Shown one piece after another: positions 44,016 to 53,500 of a stretch of DNA of 64,000 bases. Source of the DNA: Agromyces albus (lineage in GTDB: Bacteria; Actinomycetota; Actinomycetes; Actinomycetales; Microbacteriaceae); the NCBI RefSeq assembly GCF_030815405.1, contig NZ_JAUSWX010000001.1, forward strand, positions 3,038,001-3,102,000. Reading direction: 5' to 3'. The notes beneath the pieces were generated by a model. It saw nothing but the letters and a program-made list of their open reading frames with translations. It did no database searches and was not told the DNA's origin. Position numbers and translations under genes: made by a program. The stretch's first letter is position 1. Every line of letters starts with the position of its first letter.

Positions 44016-47000
44016 CTAGCCGACGACCTCGACGTCCGACGGGTCAGGTCCGTCATCAGCTACCGGAGGGACGAGTTGGTAGAACGGCGTCCCATGGATG
44101 AACGTTCCGTTGTAGCCGAACGAGGAGTAGAGCGCGTCATGAACTGGCAGCATCGCGATTCGGTCGTCAACTCCAGGAACAGCACCCTTTACTCCAAGCT
44201 GATTCAGCTCCTTTATCGACACTGACGGCACCTTGTGGATGAACCAGGTGAGAAGAGGTTGACCATAGTTCACGCTGCTCGTCCTGAAGTGGGAGAGGAA
44301 CTGGGAAGCCAGAATGATTCCAAAGCCGAACTCGCGCCCTTGCAACATCAACTGCATGAGCACGGGGAACTCGTACGCCATGATGTTTGTTGCCTCATCC
44401 ACGAGGAGGAACGAGTTAAGTCGCCGCAATTGCGGGTCCCCGTCAGTGAACTTCCACTTCGTCGATCGCAGCATGTAGTCGTAGTACATGTTGAGGAAGA
44501 ACGCGACGAGTGCGTTCTTCCCGCGTTGATCTACGCCCAGATCGCTCAGGGCGAGCACGAGCACAGTATCTTCGATCAGTACTTCGAACGGAAGCAGCTG
44601 CTCCTTATCCGAAGAGAAGATGTCCGCCAAGACGAAGTCTTGGAGGATGGCGCTGACTGCGTCAGGCTTGCCGGACAAATTGAGGTAGCCCTCCAAGACC
44701 TCCGGAAGCGTCGGGGCAACGTGATCTACACCTGAGTACCCATCGAATATCGCCTTCTTGAGATTCGATGCTTGAACTGGTCCCACGCCGCCATAGATCT
44801 TGGTCACGACGTCTGCGAACATTGCCGCACGCTGCAGCGCAGAGTGGGGAGTGAACCCTTCGCGTAGAGCGAAGATATTCAACGGGATCCGATATGGGCG
44901 CAGTACTACGCCACCGACCGCGTCCAAGAACTGCTCGTCCTGGTAGTCCCGCTTGTAGTCGAATATCAGAAACGACAGCGGATTCTCCTGACTTCGCTTT
45001 GCCCCCTGCCTGAGCTGGAAGACGAGAGACTTCAGCAGTTGGGTCTTCCCTGTGCCAAGGTCACCAACTACTCCAATATTCATCTGGTTGAGTTGGGTGT
45101 TGCTCGGCCAGAATTCAGCTGAGGCTGTGCCGATCGAGTCCACGAGGCGCCCTACCGGGAATCGGATACCTTCGAGATCCGCCGCTGGGGGCGTGGGAAG
45201 CGACACCGGGCCCGGCTCAGGCCGAAGCTCCGGTGCGGGACCCGGCTTCGCCTCCTGCGCAGGACCCGGCCTCACTTCCGGCGCCCGTAGGCGATCAGGC
45301 GCAGGGATTGGTTCCGGAATCGGAGCCGTGTGGATCGTGGGCTCTGAACGCACAACCGGTTGGGGTTCCGGGGCAAGCACCCGCCCTGGTTCTGGCACAG
45401 GTGCAGGGGCGGTCGCTTCGGACGCCCAATCAAGTAGCCCCTGCCACTCGCCGGCGAGCGCACTGTCGTCTTGGTCAAGCTGGAGGAGCGTCGTTGCCGA
45501 GTCGGCTACAAGTGCGCCAAACTCCGCGAGTGGTGCATCGTCGGCTAGGTGCTCGCGACGAAATGCCTCGTACCGGCGGCCGTCAGGGAAGGCCGCCCCA
45601 TGGTTGAAGTAGAGAACCAGCGGCTTGCCAACTCGGAAGCGCGAGCGCCCCATGATCACGGACGAGAGACGCTTCGGCCATGTGGCCGGGTTCACGCCTT
45701 TGTTGGAAAGCTTTGCCGCCGCCTCGACGAGTGAACCAAGTCCGTTCGACCAGAGCGCTTGCTCTTCTTCCGACCCATTTGAAGGCATCTCGCGTGCCTT
45801 GCGTTCGATCGCCTTCAGCAGCGCGGTCGTCGACGCAAGCTGCGCCAGAGGCTCGCCAAACGCTGCGCTTTCGGGGGTCGGCAAGCTTGCATTGCGTGCC
45901 TCCGTTCCCAGACCGTAGAACTTGATCTCGACGGGAGTGAAAGTCAAGTCTTCATCCGTGACGTCGATGATGAGGAGATCTGCGCGCTGCCGATCGCCAG
46001 CGTAGGCCCCTTCTGGTGCCAGAATCCGAAGGAACGCATCGGAGGCATCGATCGGGAGAACAAGCCGGTCTTTGCCGCTGGCCGGTGCCGCATCAACCAA
46101 GGCAAAGGCCAGGTAGAAGCCGAGGGCGCCTGATGCGTGAGTCCCACCCATCGCCAGAAGTGACGAAAGGCCCACTCCTCTCGATCCCAGTCGGGTGAGG
46201 AGGTCAGCTACCTGAGCCAGCGTTGCATCCTCACCCCGCGCTAGTGAGAGCATGCCTCGAAGTTGTTGTTGGAAGCTCTGAGGCACACGAGCGACAGACA
46301 CGTATGGCTTCCGCTCGATGGTGGAGCTGCCGAGGTTCCGCTCGAAGATTGGAGGACGCCACTCCCAGAGCATTCGCGCACCATCATCGTGCTGGAGGAG
46401 CGCGGAGATTGCGGCAGGTGTGAGCATCGATTCGCCGGAGACTGTCCAGTCCGCGCGATCATCCACGAGCAACGATCCGATCAATCTCGACGTAATTGAC
46501 GGTGAACCTTCGACCAGCCGCAAAGCTGTCGTAAGCGGTTCCCATCCAATTCCTGCTTCCAGACCCGGATTGGAAATGGTCGCACCGCCGTACCCGATCA
46601 GTCCCATGGATGCGTCAAACCTGCGAAGAGGGATGGCCCCCATCGTCCCGTTCTGCACCGAAGTAGTCGCAGTGACCTTGACCTGAACCCCAGCATCCTG
46701 CAAGATCCGGACGTTGCATCGCTCGGTCTTGCCGGGTATGGGTAGATATCGCGCCCAGGAAAGGGGCATGCCCGGATGGGCGCGCACTAAGGCGGTCAGA
46801 TCGTCGCGCGGGCCAGAGCCCGTGCGGTGAGCGGAGTCAAGCACACGTGCGCCGCCGGGTAGCCGCCCTCCGCTTTGCTTCGACCATGCATCGAGTACCG
46901 CGATAACTGCCTGATCAACCTCCGCGACGCGGGGAGCCGGGGAATCGGACCCGAGATCGAGGGTCAAGGTGGAAACGTGTGGATTCATGCGCCGATATGT

Positions 47001-49559
47001 CCGCAATGCCGCATCGACGGCCGCGCCATTCAGTCCACTCGCAGCAGTGCCCGGGGCGGGGTAGCCACCGATCCGGGCGGGCGCCTTAAGTGCCGACGGG
47101 CCCTCTGTCGATGCAGCAAGCAGAACCGCCCAACCGGCGAAGACCTGATCGGTTCCACCATCGGCCTGCACCGCAAGCATTCCACCTGACACGTACGGGT
47201 TCGGCCCCACCAACGGGTATCCGTGGCCCTGCACAGTTCCTGCAAGTTGGCGCGCATCGTCGGACTCCCAGAAGGTCGCCTCGACGGCTGCAAGCCATGC
47301 GAGTCGTAAGGGATGTAGTGGGCTCAGGAGTACAGACTCGCACCGGACATTCCCTGGCTCCAACGACCAAACGCTGGTCGAGAATGGGTACGTGGCCCAG
47401 AAGACGCCGGTCGGGTCATCGAGCTGCTTCGCGCGCTCAATGAGGCCGGAATACGCCGTGAGATAACCAACGAGCTTGTCCCGATTCTCACCCCACAGCC
47501 GGCGTCGAGGGTAACGGGATGGCCAGCGGGCAGCTTGCAAGAGTTCCTCGTCAGCCGCGAACCCGAACGGATCTAGCGCATCGAACGCGCTCATGAGTGC
47601 CTCCGCCTCCTCGCTTTCGAGGAGTTCTTTAGGCACGGAGAACGCTACGAGTGCTTTCCAGGCGGAAGACATGCCGTCTGGCACAAGCACGCCTGCTTCG
47701 ATGGACACACTGTCGATGGAACTTGGGTCAGTCGAGGACAAAACGACATGCCCGTGACAGCGACGCCAATCTGGATCTGACGCGAGGTTCAGGCTGGCGG
47801 ATTCGTACTTTCCGCGCACCGAGTCCGTATCGGCATTATCGAGCGGATCGCTGGACGGCTGTTCCTTCTCGATCGCCGCGAGCAGCGGAGAAGCATGTGG
47901 CCTGCTTGGCGTCGCAGCATGGAGCTCGAGCTCCTCGCCATCAATTTGCACGAGTGTGACGGGCTGAGGAGTGAAATCGGCGATGAAGAGCCACGGCCGT
48001 CCTTCGCAAGGCGCGACCGTGCGACCTTCCAGGACGACCTTGGACCCTTCGGATGCCCAGGCAATCAGACGGTGCTGAGCGGAGTAAGCGCCAAGCTCGG
48101 CGATCCACGGGCCATCGCCGTCGCCAACAACAAGGTTCGCCGCGACGCGACCGGGACGCTTTTTGGAATCGAGCTGCACCGCGAGTAGCCCTCGAGTCTC
48201 CGATGGAACGACGTACATGACTGCGTCGGTCGTCGGCGGAACCAGTCCTTCCAGGACATCTCCATGTGGGATCACGAGGCGGGCCCGTACGACAGTGATT
48301 TTGCCAGCGAGCTTCGACGGCAACACGAATCGCCCCCGGACTCTCAGCTGGTCACTGTCCCCACCCTGAGCAATTGCGCCGTCCCAGTGGGCACCCTTTG
48401 TTGAAACCGCAATCGATATCCCAGAAGCGGCCGCTGCACTCCCTGCAGGCGCGGCTGTAGGGATGCGAATTCTCAGCTCCTCCGTCTGATAGACGCCGCC
48501 GTTGTCGCTTGCCGCAACGATGAAAGGAGGTGACTCGCCGTTGTCCGTGCTGAGGGCCTGGCCATCGACAGTCTCGATGACCAAAGGATGCGCATCTTTT
48601 GCTGGAATGCCGGCGGGTGCAAGGAACTGCCGTTCAGAGAGCTGCGCGAGAGCCGTTATTGATGCCACGCTCGTCGCGACAGTGCGAAACCATGCCGAAA
48701 CCGCGTCGTCCAACGCCGCAACTCGTTCGTCCAGACCGACCCACTCGATCTCATTGACCGGGTGGGGAGCGCCCGCTTCGGCCTCCAAGTAGGCGAGCGA
48801 GCGGTCCACCTTCTCTTCACTGTCCCACCAATCCCGAAGTGCTTCGAGCACTCGGTCACCCGAGCCCCCAGCTATGTCGCGACCGTTCGCCGGAGTGGGC
48901 AAACCGAACGACGGGAAAGCGAACTGGGAAAGCACTAACGAGAGATCGCTTGAGGGAAGCTCCAGGAGGTGCCACCGTAGAACATCCGCAAGGTTCGACA
49001 ATCCTGCATCGACGTGTCGGAACCAACGTGCGTTCCAGCGCTGCGCACCGGCATCTCCTACCGCCGCATGAAGGGCGCGTAGTTGACGAAGCACCGCCGC
49101 CAAGATCGTGGCGCCCTCATCGAGGACGCTGGCAATCGGGTCTCGAGCGCCGGATTCTTGGATGACGGCTCGAAGCGCAGAATCCGCCACCTTCTCGAGG
49201 AGACTGCTTCCACCGCTCAAGTCCTCGTCAGGGAATGATTGAGCCAGTCCTTCGCTGAACGCTGTCGTGATGGAGGCTAGCTCGGGATGACGCCCGACCA
49301 CAATCGCGAGGCGATCATCAATTCTGTATTTCACGAGATCCTGCGACGTAACAACGACCACGTTGCCCGGCGCACCCGGAGAGGCCTCCGGCGCAACGAC
49401 TACCGCGAATGGTGGTGAGCTCGGCCGAATATCGTTTGCCGCTCTAGCGATGTAGCGCGCCTCATCAAGAGCAACTCCCTCCGGCAGGTACGCTGCGGTA
49501 AGGCCATCTCGATCGGACAAGACATCCGCTAGGGCCATTGCGAGTAGATTCTGCTCCAC
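44016..49559 (-). CDS. Giant HerA/FtsK-like ATPase, DptH-like, with candidate nuclease motif
   Basis: 1847 residues, GTG 49559 with AAAGG upstream. Residues 1-1180 are a large region without recognised domain. Around 1190-1215, LLIIDVTDEDLTFTPVEIKFYG has the spacing of a PD-(D/E)xK nuclease (Asp ... Glu-x-Lys). A Pro-rich linker (about 1380-1455) follows, then a HerA-type ATPase: GVVGDLGTGKTQLLKSLV near 1500, LSFLIFDYKRDY, Walker B FLLVDEATNIM near 1720 and the sensor GIILASQFLSHF. Size and layout match DptH/DndH of phosphorothioate restriction, where DptF, G and H form the cutting complex. Here it follows two genes in the same order. Mechanism is inferred. Confidence 0.82.
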   Translation of the reverse strand: MEQNLLAMALADVLSDRDGLTAAYLPEGVALDEARYIARAANDIRPSSPPFAVVVAPEASPGAPGNVVVVTSQDLVKYRIDDRLAIVVGRHPELASITTAFSEGLAQSFPDEDLSGGSSLLEKVADSALRAVIQESGARDPIASVLDEGATILAAVLRQLRALHAAVGDAGAQRWNARWFRHVDAGLSNLADVLRWHLLELPSSDLSLVLSQFAFPSFGLPTPANGRDIAGGSGDRVLEALRDWWDSEEKVDRSLAYLEAEAGAPHPVNEIEWVGLDERVAALDDAVSAWFRTVATSVASITALAQLSERQFLAPAGIPAKDAHPLVIETVDGQALSTDNGESPPFIVAASDNGGVYQTEELRIRIPTAAPAGSAAAASGISIAVSTKGAHWDGAIAQGGDSDQLRVRGRFVLPSKLAGKITVVRARLVIPHGDVLEGLVPPTTDAVMYVVPSETRGLLAVQLDSKKRPGRVAANLVVGDGDGPWIAELGAYSAQHRLIAWASEGSKVVLEGRTVAPCEGRPWLFIADFTPQPVTLVQIDGEELELHAATPSRPHASPLLAAIEKEQPSSDPLDNADTDSVRGKYESASLNLASDPDWRRCHGHVVLSSTDPSSIDSVSIEAGVLVPDGMSSAWKALVAFSVPKELLESEEAEALMSAFDALDPFGFAADEELLQAARWPSRYPRRRLWGENRDKLVGYLTAYSGLIERAKQLDDPTGVFWATYPFSTSVWSLEPGNVRCESVLLSPLHPLRLAWLAAVEATFWESDDARQLAGTVQGHGYPLVGPNPYVSGGMLAVQADGGTDQVFAGWAVLLAASTEGPSALKAPARIGGYPAPGTAASGLNGAAVDAALRTYRRMNPHVSTLTLDLGSDSPAPRVAEVDQAVIAVLDAWSKQSGGRLPGGARVLDSAHRTGSGPRDDLTALVRAHPGMPLSWARYLPIPGKTERCNVRILQDAGVQVKVTATTSVQNGTMGAIPLRRFDASMGLIGYGGATISNPGLEAGIGWEPLTTALRLVEGSPSITSRLIGSLLVDDRADWTVSGESMLTPAAISALLQHDDGARMLWEWRPPIFERNLGSSTIERKPYVSVARVPQSFQQQLRGMLSLARGEDATLAQVADLLTRLGSRGVGLSSLLAMGGTHASGALGFYLAFALVDAAPASGKDRLVLPIDASDAFLRILAPEGAYAGDRQRADLLIIDVTDEDLTFTPVEIKFYGLGTEARNASLPTPESAAFGEPLAQLASTTALLKAIERKAREMPSNGSEEEQALWSNGLGSLVEAAAKLSNKGVNPATWPKRLSSVIMGRSRFRVGKPLVLYFNHGAAFPDGRRYEAFRREHLADDAPLAEFGALVADSATTLLQLDQDDSALAGEWQGLLDWASEATAPAPVPEPGRVLAPEPQPVVRSEPTIHTAPIPEPIPAPDRLRAPEVRPGPAQEAKPGPAPELRPEPGPVSLPTPPAADLEGIRFPVGRLVDSIGTASAEFWPSNTQLNQMNIGVVGDLGTGKTQLLKSLVFQLRQGAKRSQENPLSFLIFDYKRDYQDEQFLDAVGGVVLRPYRIPLNIFALREGFTPHSALQRAAMFADVVTKIYGGVGPVQASNLKKAIFDGYSGVDHVAPTLPEVLEGYLNLSGKPDAVSAILQDFVLADIFSSDKEQLLPFEVLIEDTVLVLALSDLGVDQRGKNALVAFFLNMYYDYMLRSTKWKFTDGDPQLRRLNSFLLVDEATNIMAYEFPVLMQLMLQGREFGFGIILASQFLSHFRTSSVNYGQPLLTWFIHKVPSVSIKELNQLGVKGAVPGVDDRIAMLPVHDALYSSFGYNGTFIHGTPFYQLVPPVADDGPDPSDVEVVG

Positions 49560-49570
49560 GACGGGCCTTT

Positions 49571-51010
49571 CTAGTACGCAGCCTGAATGAGCACGGCTTG
49601 GTCAGCATCGGCGCTTCCGCGAGCAAGGCCGGCCCGCTCGAGCAGTTCGACGAGGTCAGAGAGTTCGGGGCGGACACCCATGGCGCTGAGCGTCCACAGC
49701 ATCTCCGCGACAGTTGCCATGCCGCCAGGCGAGCCACAAGTGAGGCTTGCCACGACTGCGACCCATTCAGTTCCTGGGTCTGGGACGAGGAATCGACCCC
49801 GACTGCGAAGCAGGCCGAAGTAGTCCGGCTGGCTGCCGTCCGTCGCACGCGTCATGAGCGCGTATCGCGATGCCTCCCAGAGGTTCTTGCCGGAAGACGG
49901 TCGCTCGTCCGTGCGTAGGACCGCCTTGAGCACTCGGCGTGTCTCGCCGTCGCCCTGAAGGCCGGACATCGTCAGATCAAACGATTCTCCGTCGAGACCG
50001 AGTGCAGTGATCCTCTCGCGGAGAGCCTGCCGAATTCGATCTGCGCGAAAGGACCGCTTCATCAGCAATGGAGCGACGTCCCGGTCCTTTACGCCGAGGC
50101 GAGAGGATCGCCACGGCACGACGTCGTCCATGTTCTCGATTACGCCCTGCGGAGTAATGGGCGAACCCTCCAGGAGGATGCGACGTGCGACCGACTCGTA
50201 CCAAGCAGACTCCCAGAGGTAGCCCAAGCCGTACGCGAGCCTCAGCACGGTCGTGGCCCAGTCTGCCCATGTTCGTGCTGGTAGTGCATCGACCCATTCA
50301 TCGCTGGTGAGAGTCTGCCACGCGCGTCGGAACCAACCGAATGGCGTCAATGCCCCGGGGCGCGACATGTCATCGGACGCGCCCAAATCAGTGCGCACGG
50401 GCAGGGGAGCTGGGCTTCGATCCCCCAAGGCCTTCCGAAGCAGCACACTCGACGTGGCCGCATCAATCGCGAAGAGCAGTGGGTCGATATCCATCCGCCG
50501 TTGGGTCGCAGCAATCCAGTCACCCGTCGCAGACCGGATCGACTCCGGCCCATCGACGTTGTCTTCCCGTCCCATCGCGTACATCTGCTCGATGATCTCA
50601 GCGATCCCAGGGGGATTCCGAACTCCCATGAGGCCTCTCGTGTTCTGGAGAAGCGCGAGCGCTGGCGTCAGCGGACTCACGGCTCGGGAGGACCCCTTGG
50701 AAGCGGCGAGGCCATCAACGCTCTCCGCAACCGCCTGACCGATGAGCTCCGACGATGCCTCTCCCTCGATCCCGTTATGAAGGATGGCCTCACCGAACCT
50801 TCCCACAAGCTCACCGGTAGGTGCAGTCTGACGGTATTCGAGGACCTTCGTCCCCGCATCATCGGTTCTGTACCTCAAGCCCACGGGTTTCTCGCTGTTC
50901 GTGGCGATGTCCAACGGAAATGCTCGCCACGCAAGATCGCTGATGAAAGCTTCAGGGAGCGCAACGTATTGCGGGCGACGGAGCCCGAGGACCACGAAGT
51001 GAGAGGTCAT
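49571..51010 (-). CDS. Conserved defence-operon protein, DptG-position, unknown fold
   Basis: 479 residues, no recognised motif. Mostly helical, Trp-rich centre (ALPARTWADWATTVLRLAYGLGYLWESAWYESV) and no P-loop or catalytic signature. It lies between the P-loop protein (1 bp gap) and the HerA ATPase (11 bp gap), so the three are made together. This is the position and size class of DptG in dptFGH operons, which also has no enzymatic motif. I cannot show sequence relation by eye. ATG 51010 with AGGAG upstream. Confidence 0.7.
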   Translation of the reverse strand: MTSHFVVLGLRRPQYVALPEAFISDLAWRAFPLDIATNSEKPVGLRYRTDDAGTKVLEYRQTAPTGELVGRFGEAILHNGIEGEASSELIGQAVAESVDGLAASKGSSRAVSPLTPALALLQNTRGLMGVRNPPGIAEIIEQMYAMGREDNVDGPESIRSATGDWIAATQRRMDIDPLLFAIDAATSSVLLRKALGDRSPAPLPVRTDLGASDDMSRPGALTPFGWFRRAWQTLTSDEWVDALPARTWADWATTVLRLAYGLGYLWESAWYESVARRILLEGSPITPQGVIENMDDVVPWRSSRLGVKDRDVAPLLMKRSFRADRIRQALRERITALGLDGESFDLTMSGLQGDGETRRVLKAVLRTDERPSSGKNLWEASRYALMTRATDGSQPDYFGLLRSRGRFLVPDPGTEWVAVVASLTCGSPGGMATVAEMLWTLSAMGVRPELSDLVELLERAGLARGSADADQAVLIQAAY

Positions 51011-51011
51011 A

Positions 51012-53483
51012 TCAAGCTCCTGCCTGGATCTTGTACTCGGCCGAACCCGCGACCACAACGAAGTTCTCGCGGAACGGCCCGCGCTCGCCGACGAGTTGAG
51101 TGGATCGGAATCTTTCGAGCCTTGGTGACGTGGCATCCGCTACCTCTGTCACGCCGATCCAACCACCTGTGCAGCTCTGCGCTTGCCTTACGAGTGCGAA
51201 GTCCAGCCGTATGCGAGGGGAACTCGTGGCCCCTTCGACCACGCAGAAGTAGAGCTCTTCTCCCTCCCTACTTGATCTCAAGTCGAAGGGTCCACTGGCG
51301 AGCGCCAGCTTGGCGCCCACGACGTCACCGATGATCGGCTCCGCCCGACTACCGAGGAGGGGAATGAGCGGGTTGCTTCCCTGACCGTCGCGGGGCGGCC
51401 TTACGAGAGTCTTGAGTTGGTTCTCAAGAAGCGTCGGAAGCTCGGAAGCCGTAGCAAGCTCAGAAGCCATCGTCCATGCGAGCGTCCACATGGCGATCTC
51501 CCGCCTGAAGGCCGAGATCCCGTGAGCAACCGCATATAGGCGCGTTATGTAGCGCCCATACCAAGCGACCAATCCTTCCCGCACTGGATCCGAGAGGCGC
51601 GGAACGCTGACGGCCTCGACGAATGCTTGGTCCAGCCGGCGGTCGAAGTCAGTTACGACTCCGACGAATGAATCATTGTCATCGAGGAGTCGAACGAGTG
51701 AATCCAAGGGCGAGCCACTCGTCAGCGGCCCCGAGAATGCGTCAACAATCGGCGTCGCCCAACCCGCGTTGGGCTCTTCGACGGAGAACTCTCCCGGCAC
51801 GGTGTCGATGACGGGATCCACGGCACTTGTACGGCGTGTGACCGGATTGTTCCGAGGGTCACTGGGTTTCTCGGGAAGGTCCATCCCAACGCCGAAGAGG
51901 GCCTGCGAGAAGCGGTATTGCGCCAGTCTTCGAATCTCCTCGAACCGCTTCACGGGTTCCGCTGACGCCGGTTGGAGGTCATCTATAAGACTTCGGGCGC
52001 TGACGGGACTGTACTCGCTTGTTGCTGCTCCAACGATGCAGCGCGAAAGTGCTCCCCAGAGATCCCGGAACGTATAGGTAGATCCCGACACGATCTCGGA
52101 GGCACGAAGCAGCGTCAAGACGCCGGACTGAGTCGGGCGCGACGCCATCGACTGAATATTGGCATCGAATGGGTCGAAATAGCCCTCAGGCACAACATCG
52201 CTCGACGCATCCATGAGCGCAGCGACAACGACCTCGAAGAGCTGGCCCCCCGATGTTCCGTCGGCATGCAGGCGATCCCTTTTGATGGTCTTCGCGATGC
52301 GGTAACTATCGGGCACAAGCGTTTGCACGCCGCCCGGACCTGATTCCACCGACACCCTTGGCGTTGCTTCAAGGAGCGAGCACGAGTCCACGTTGACCAC
52401 CACGATGTCAGCGATGACGTCGTCTTGAAAGTGAACGGTGGCGGTGCGAAGGTATGAGGTCTCCTGACCAGATATCACGACGGGGCCATCCACCTCGTCG
52501 ATGTCTTCTAGAGCCTCTGCATAGGACTCGCTCGATTGCAACCAACGCACGACATCGGAGCCGACCGTCGCGTTCGATGACGAAAGTGCTGCTGCTTCCT
52601 CGACGAGAACGCCACGATTGATGCATGCCATCAGAAGCGAACCTGATTCGATGATGCTGGCGATCTCACGAGAGAGGGGAGCCCGACGGTAACGGTCGCT
52701 CGTGATCGTCGCATCGTTGATCAGGAGGAATTCGCGCTCCCCCCACGAATAGCGATATGCCCGCTGGGCTAGTCCGTCGTCCTGAGCGTCAACCCGTGGG
52801 AGATCCATGACGGCTTCGGCCGCAGCATGGGACTTGCCCGCCCCAGGACCTCCAACCAAGAAGAGAAGTCGCGCTGTACCGAGTGCTCGCGGGGTAGAGC
52901 GCAACCAATCAATGCCCTCGGCCACACCAGCCGGGCGACGAGCGGCCGGAAACGCGTCGTTGGCGTTGGCGGGCGTGGCCGCGACGTCTCGCCCGCCTGT
53001 CGATCGCTCCCACAGGCGTGCGAGCAGGCCCCAGCGTCCCGCGCCATCAGTGTCAGCATCGCCCGCAACACCATCATCCAAATCGATCATGACTCCCCTT
53101 GAGATGTTGAAGATGCGGAGTTCACCAGCGACGTTCACGAGCCCGACCTTCTCGCCAGGCGCACAGTAATCCTTGAGTCCGGGGAACCAGATACGCGGGT
53201 CACCTTTCCCACTCCTCGGGCGAACGACGCTCGCATGAGTCGGGGACGCCGTTTTGTCCTTGCGGATGAATACCGCTGGCAGTTGTCGCTTGAACTCAGT
53301 TCCCTGCTTCTGGCCCGAGTAGTCGTGTAGGCCCTGACGCGCCAAGAAGGCGCGAACTGGTTTGGTGGCATCAAGAGTTGACTTACGCAGTCCCGTTGAA
53401 GTGGGTTCGAGGATGGCGTAGTCAATCCCATGGGCCTCGAGTGAATCGACGATGCCCTGCTCAGTTTCGGTCAGTGGTGACAT
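51012..53483 (-). CDS. P-loop NTPase with N-terminal candidate recognition domain, DptF-position
   Basis: 823 residues. The N-terminal about 120 residues contain GLRKSTLDATKPVRAFL, LHDYSGQKQG and VVRPRSGKGDPRIWFPGL, a pattern I associate weakly with EcoRII-N/B3-like DNA-sensing domains of restriction proteins. A P-loop FLVGGPGAGKSH is near residue 209, followed by FLLINDATIT. The rest is helical. In dptFGH operons the first gene, DptF, is also a P-loop ATPase but shorter (about 500-550). Here the extra N-terminus could read the unmethylated site. Starts 17 bp after the methyltransferase stop. Confidence 0.72.
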   Translation of the reverse strand: MSPLTETEQGIVDSLEAHGIDYAILEPTSTGLRKSTLDATKPVRAFLARQGLHDYSGQKQGTEFKRQLPAVFIRKDKTASPTHASVVRPRSGKGDPRIWFPGLKDYCAPGEKVGLVNVAGELRIFNISRGVMIDLDDGVAGDADTDGAGRWGLLARLWERSTGGRDVAATPANANDAFPAARRPAGVAEGIDWLRSTPRALGTARLLFLVGGPGAGKSHAAAEAVMDLPRVDAQDDGLAQRAYRYSWGEREFLLINDATITSDRYRRAPLSREIASIIESGSLLMACINRGVLVEEAAALSSSNATVGSDVVRWLQSSESYAEALEDIDEVDGPVVISGQETSYLRTATVHFQDDVIADIVVVNVDSCSLLEATPRVSVESGPGGVQTLVPDSYRIAKTIKRDRLHADGTSGGQLFEVVVAALMDASSDVVPEGYFDPFDANIQSMASRPTQSGVLTLLRASEIVSGSTYTFRDLWGALSRCIVGAATSEYSPVSARSLIDDLQPASAEPVKRFEEIRRLAQYRFSQALFGVGMDLPEKPSDPRNNPVTRRTSAVDPVIDTVPGEFSVEEPNAGWATPIVDAFSGPLTSGSPLDSLVRLLDDNDSFVGVVTDFDRRLDQAFVEAVSVPRLSDPVREGLVAWYGRYITRLYAVAHGISAFRREIAMWTLAWTMASELATASELPTLLENQLKTLVRPPRDGQGSNPLIPLLGSRAEPIIGDVVGAKLALASGPFDLRSSREGEELYFCVVEGATSSPRIRLDFALVRQAQSCTGGWIGVTEVADATSPRLERFRSTQLVGERGPFRENFVVVAGSAEYKIQAGA

Positions 53484-53500
53484 GCGCGTCGCCCATTCCC

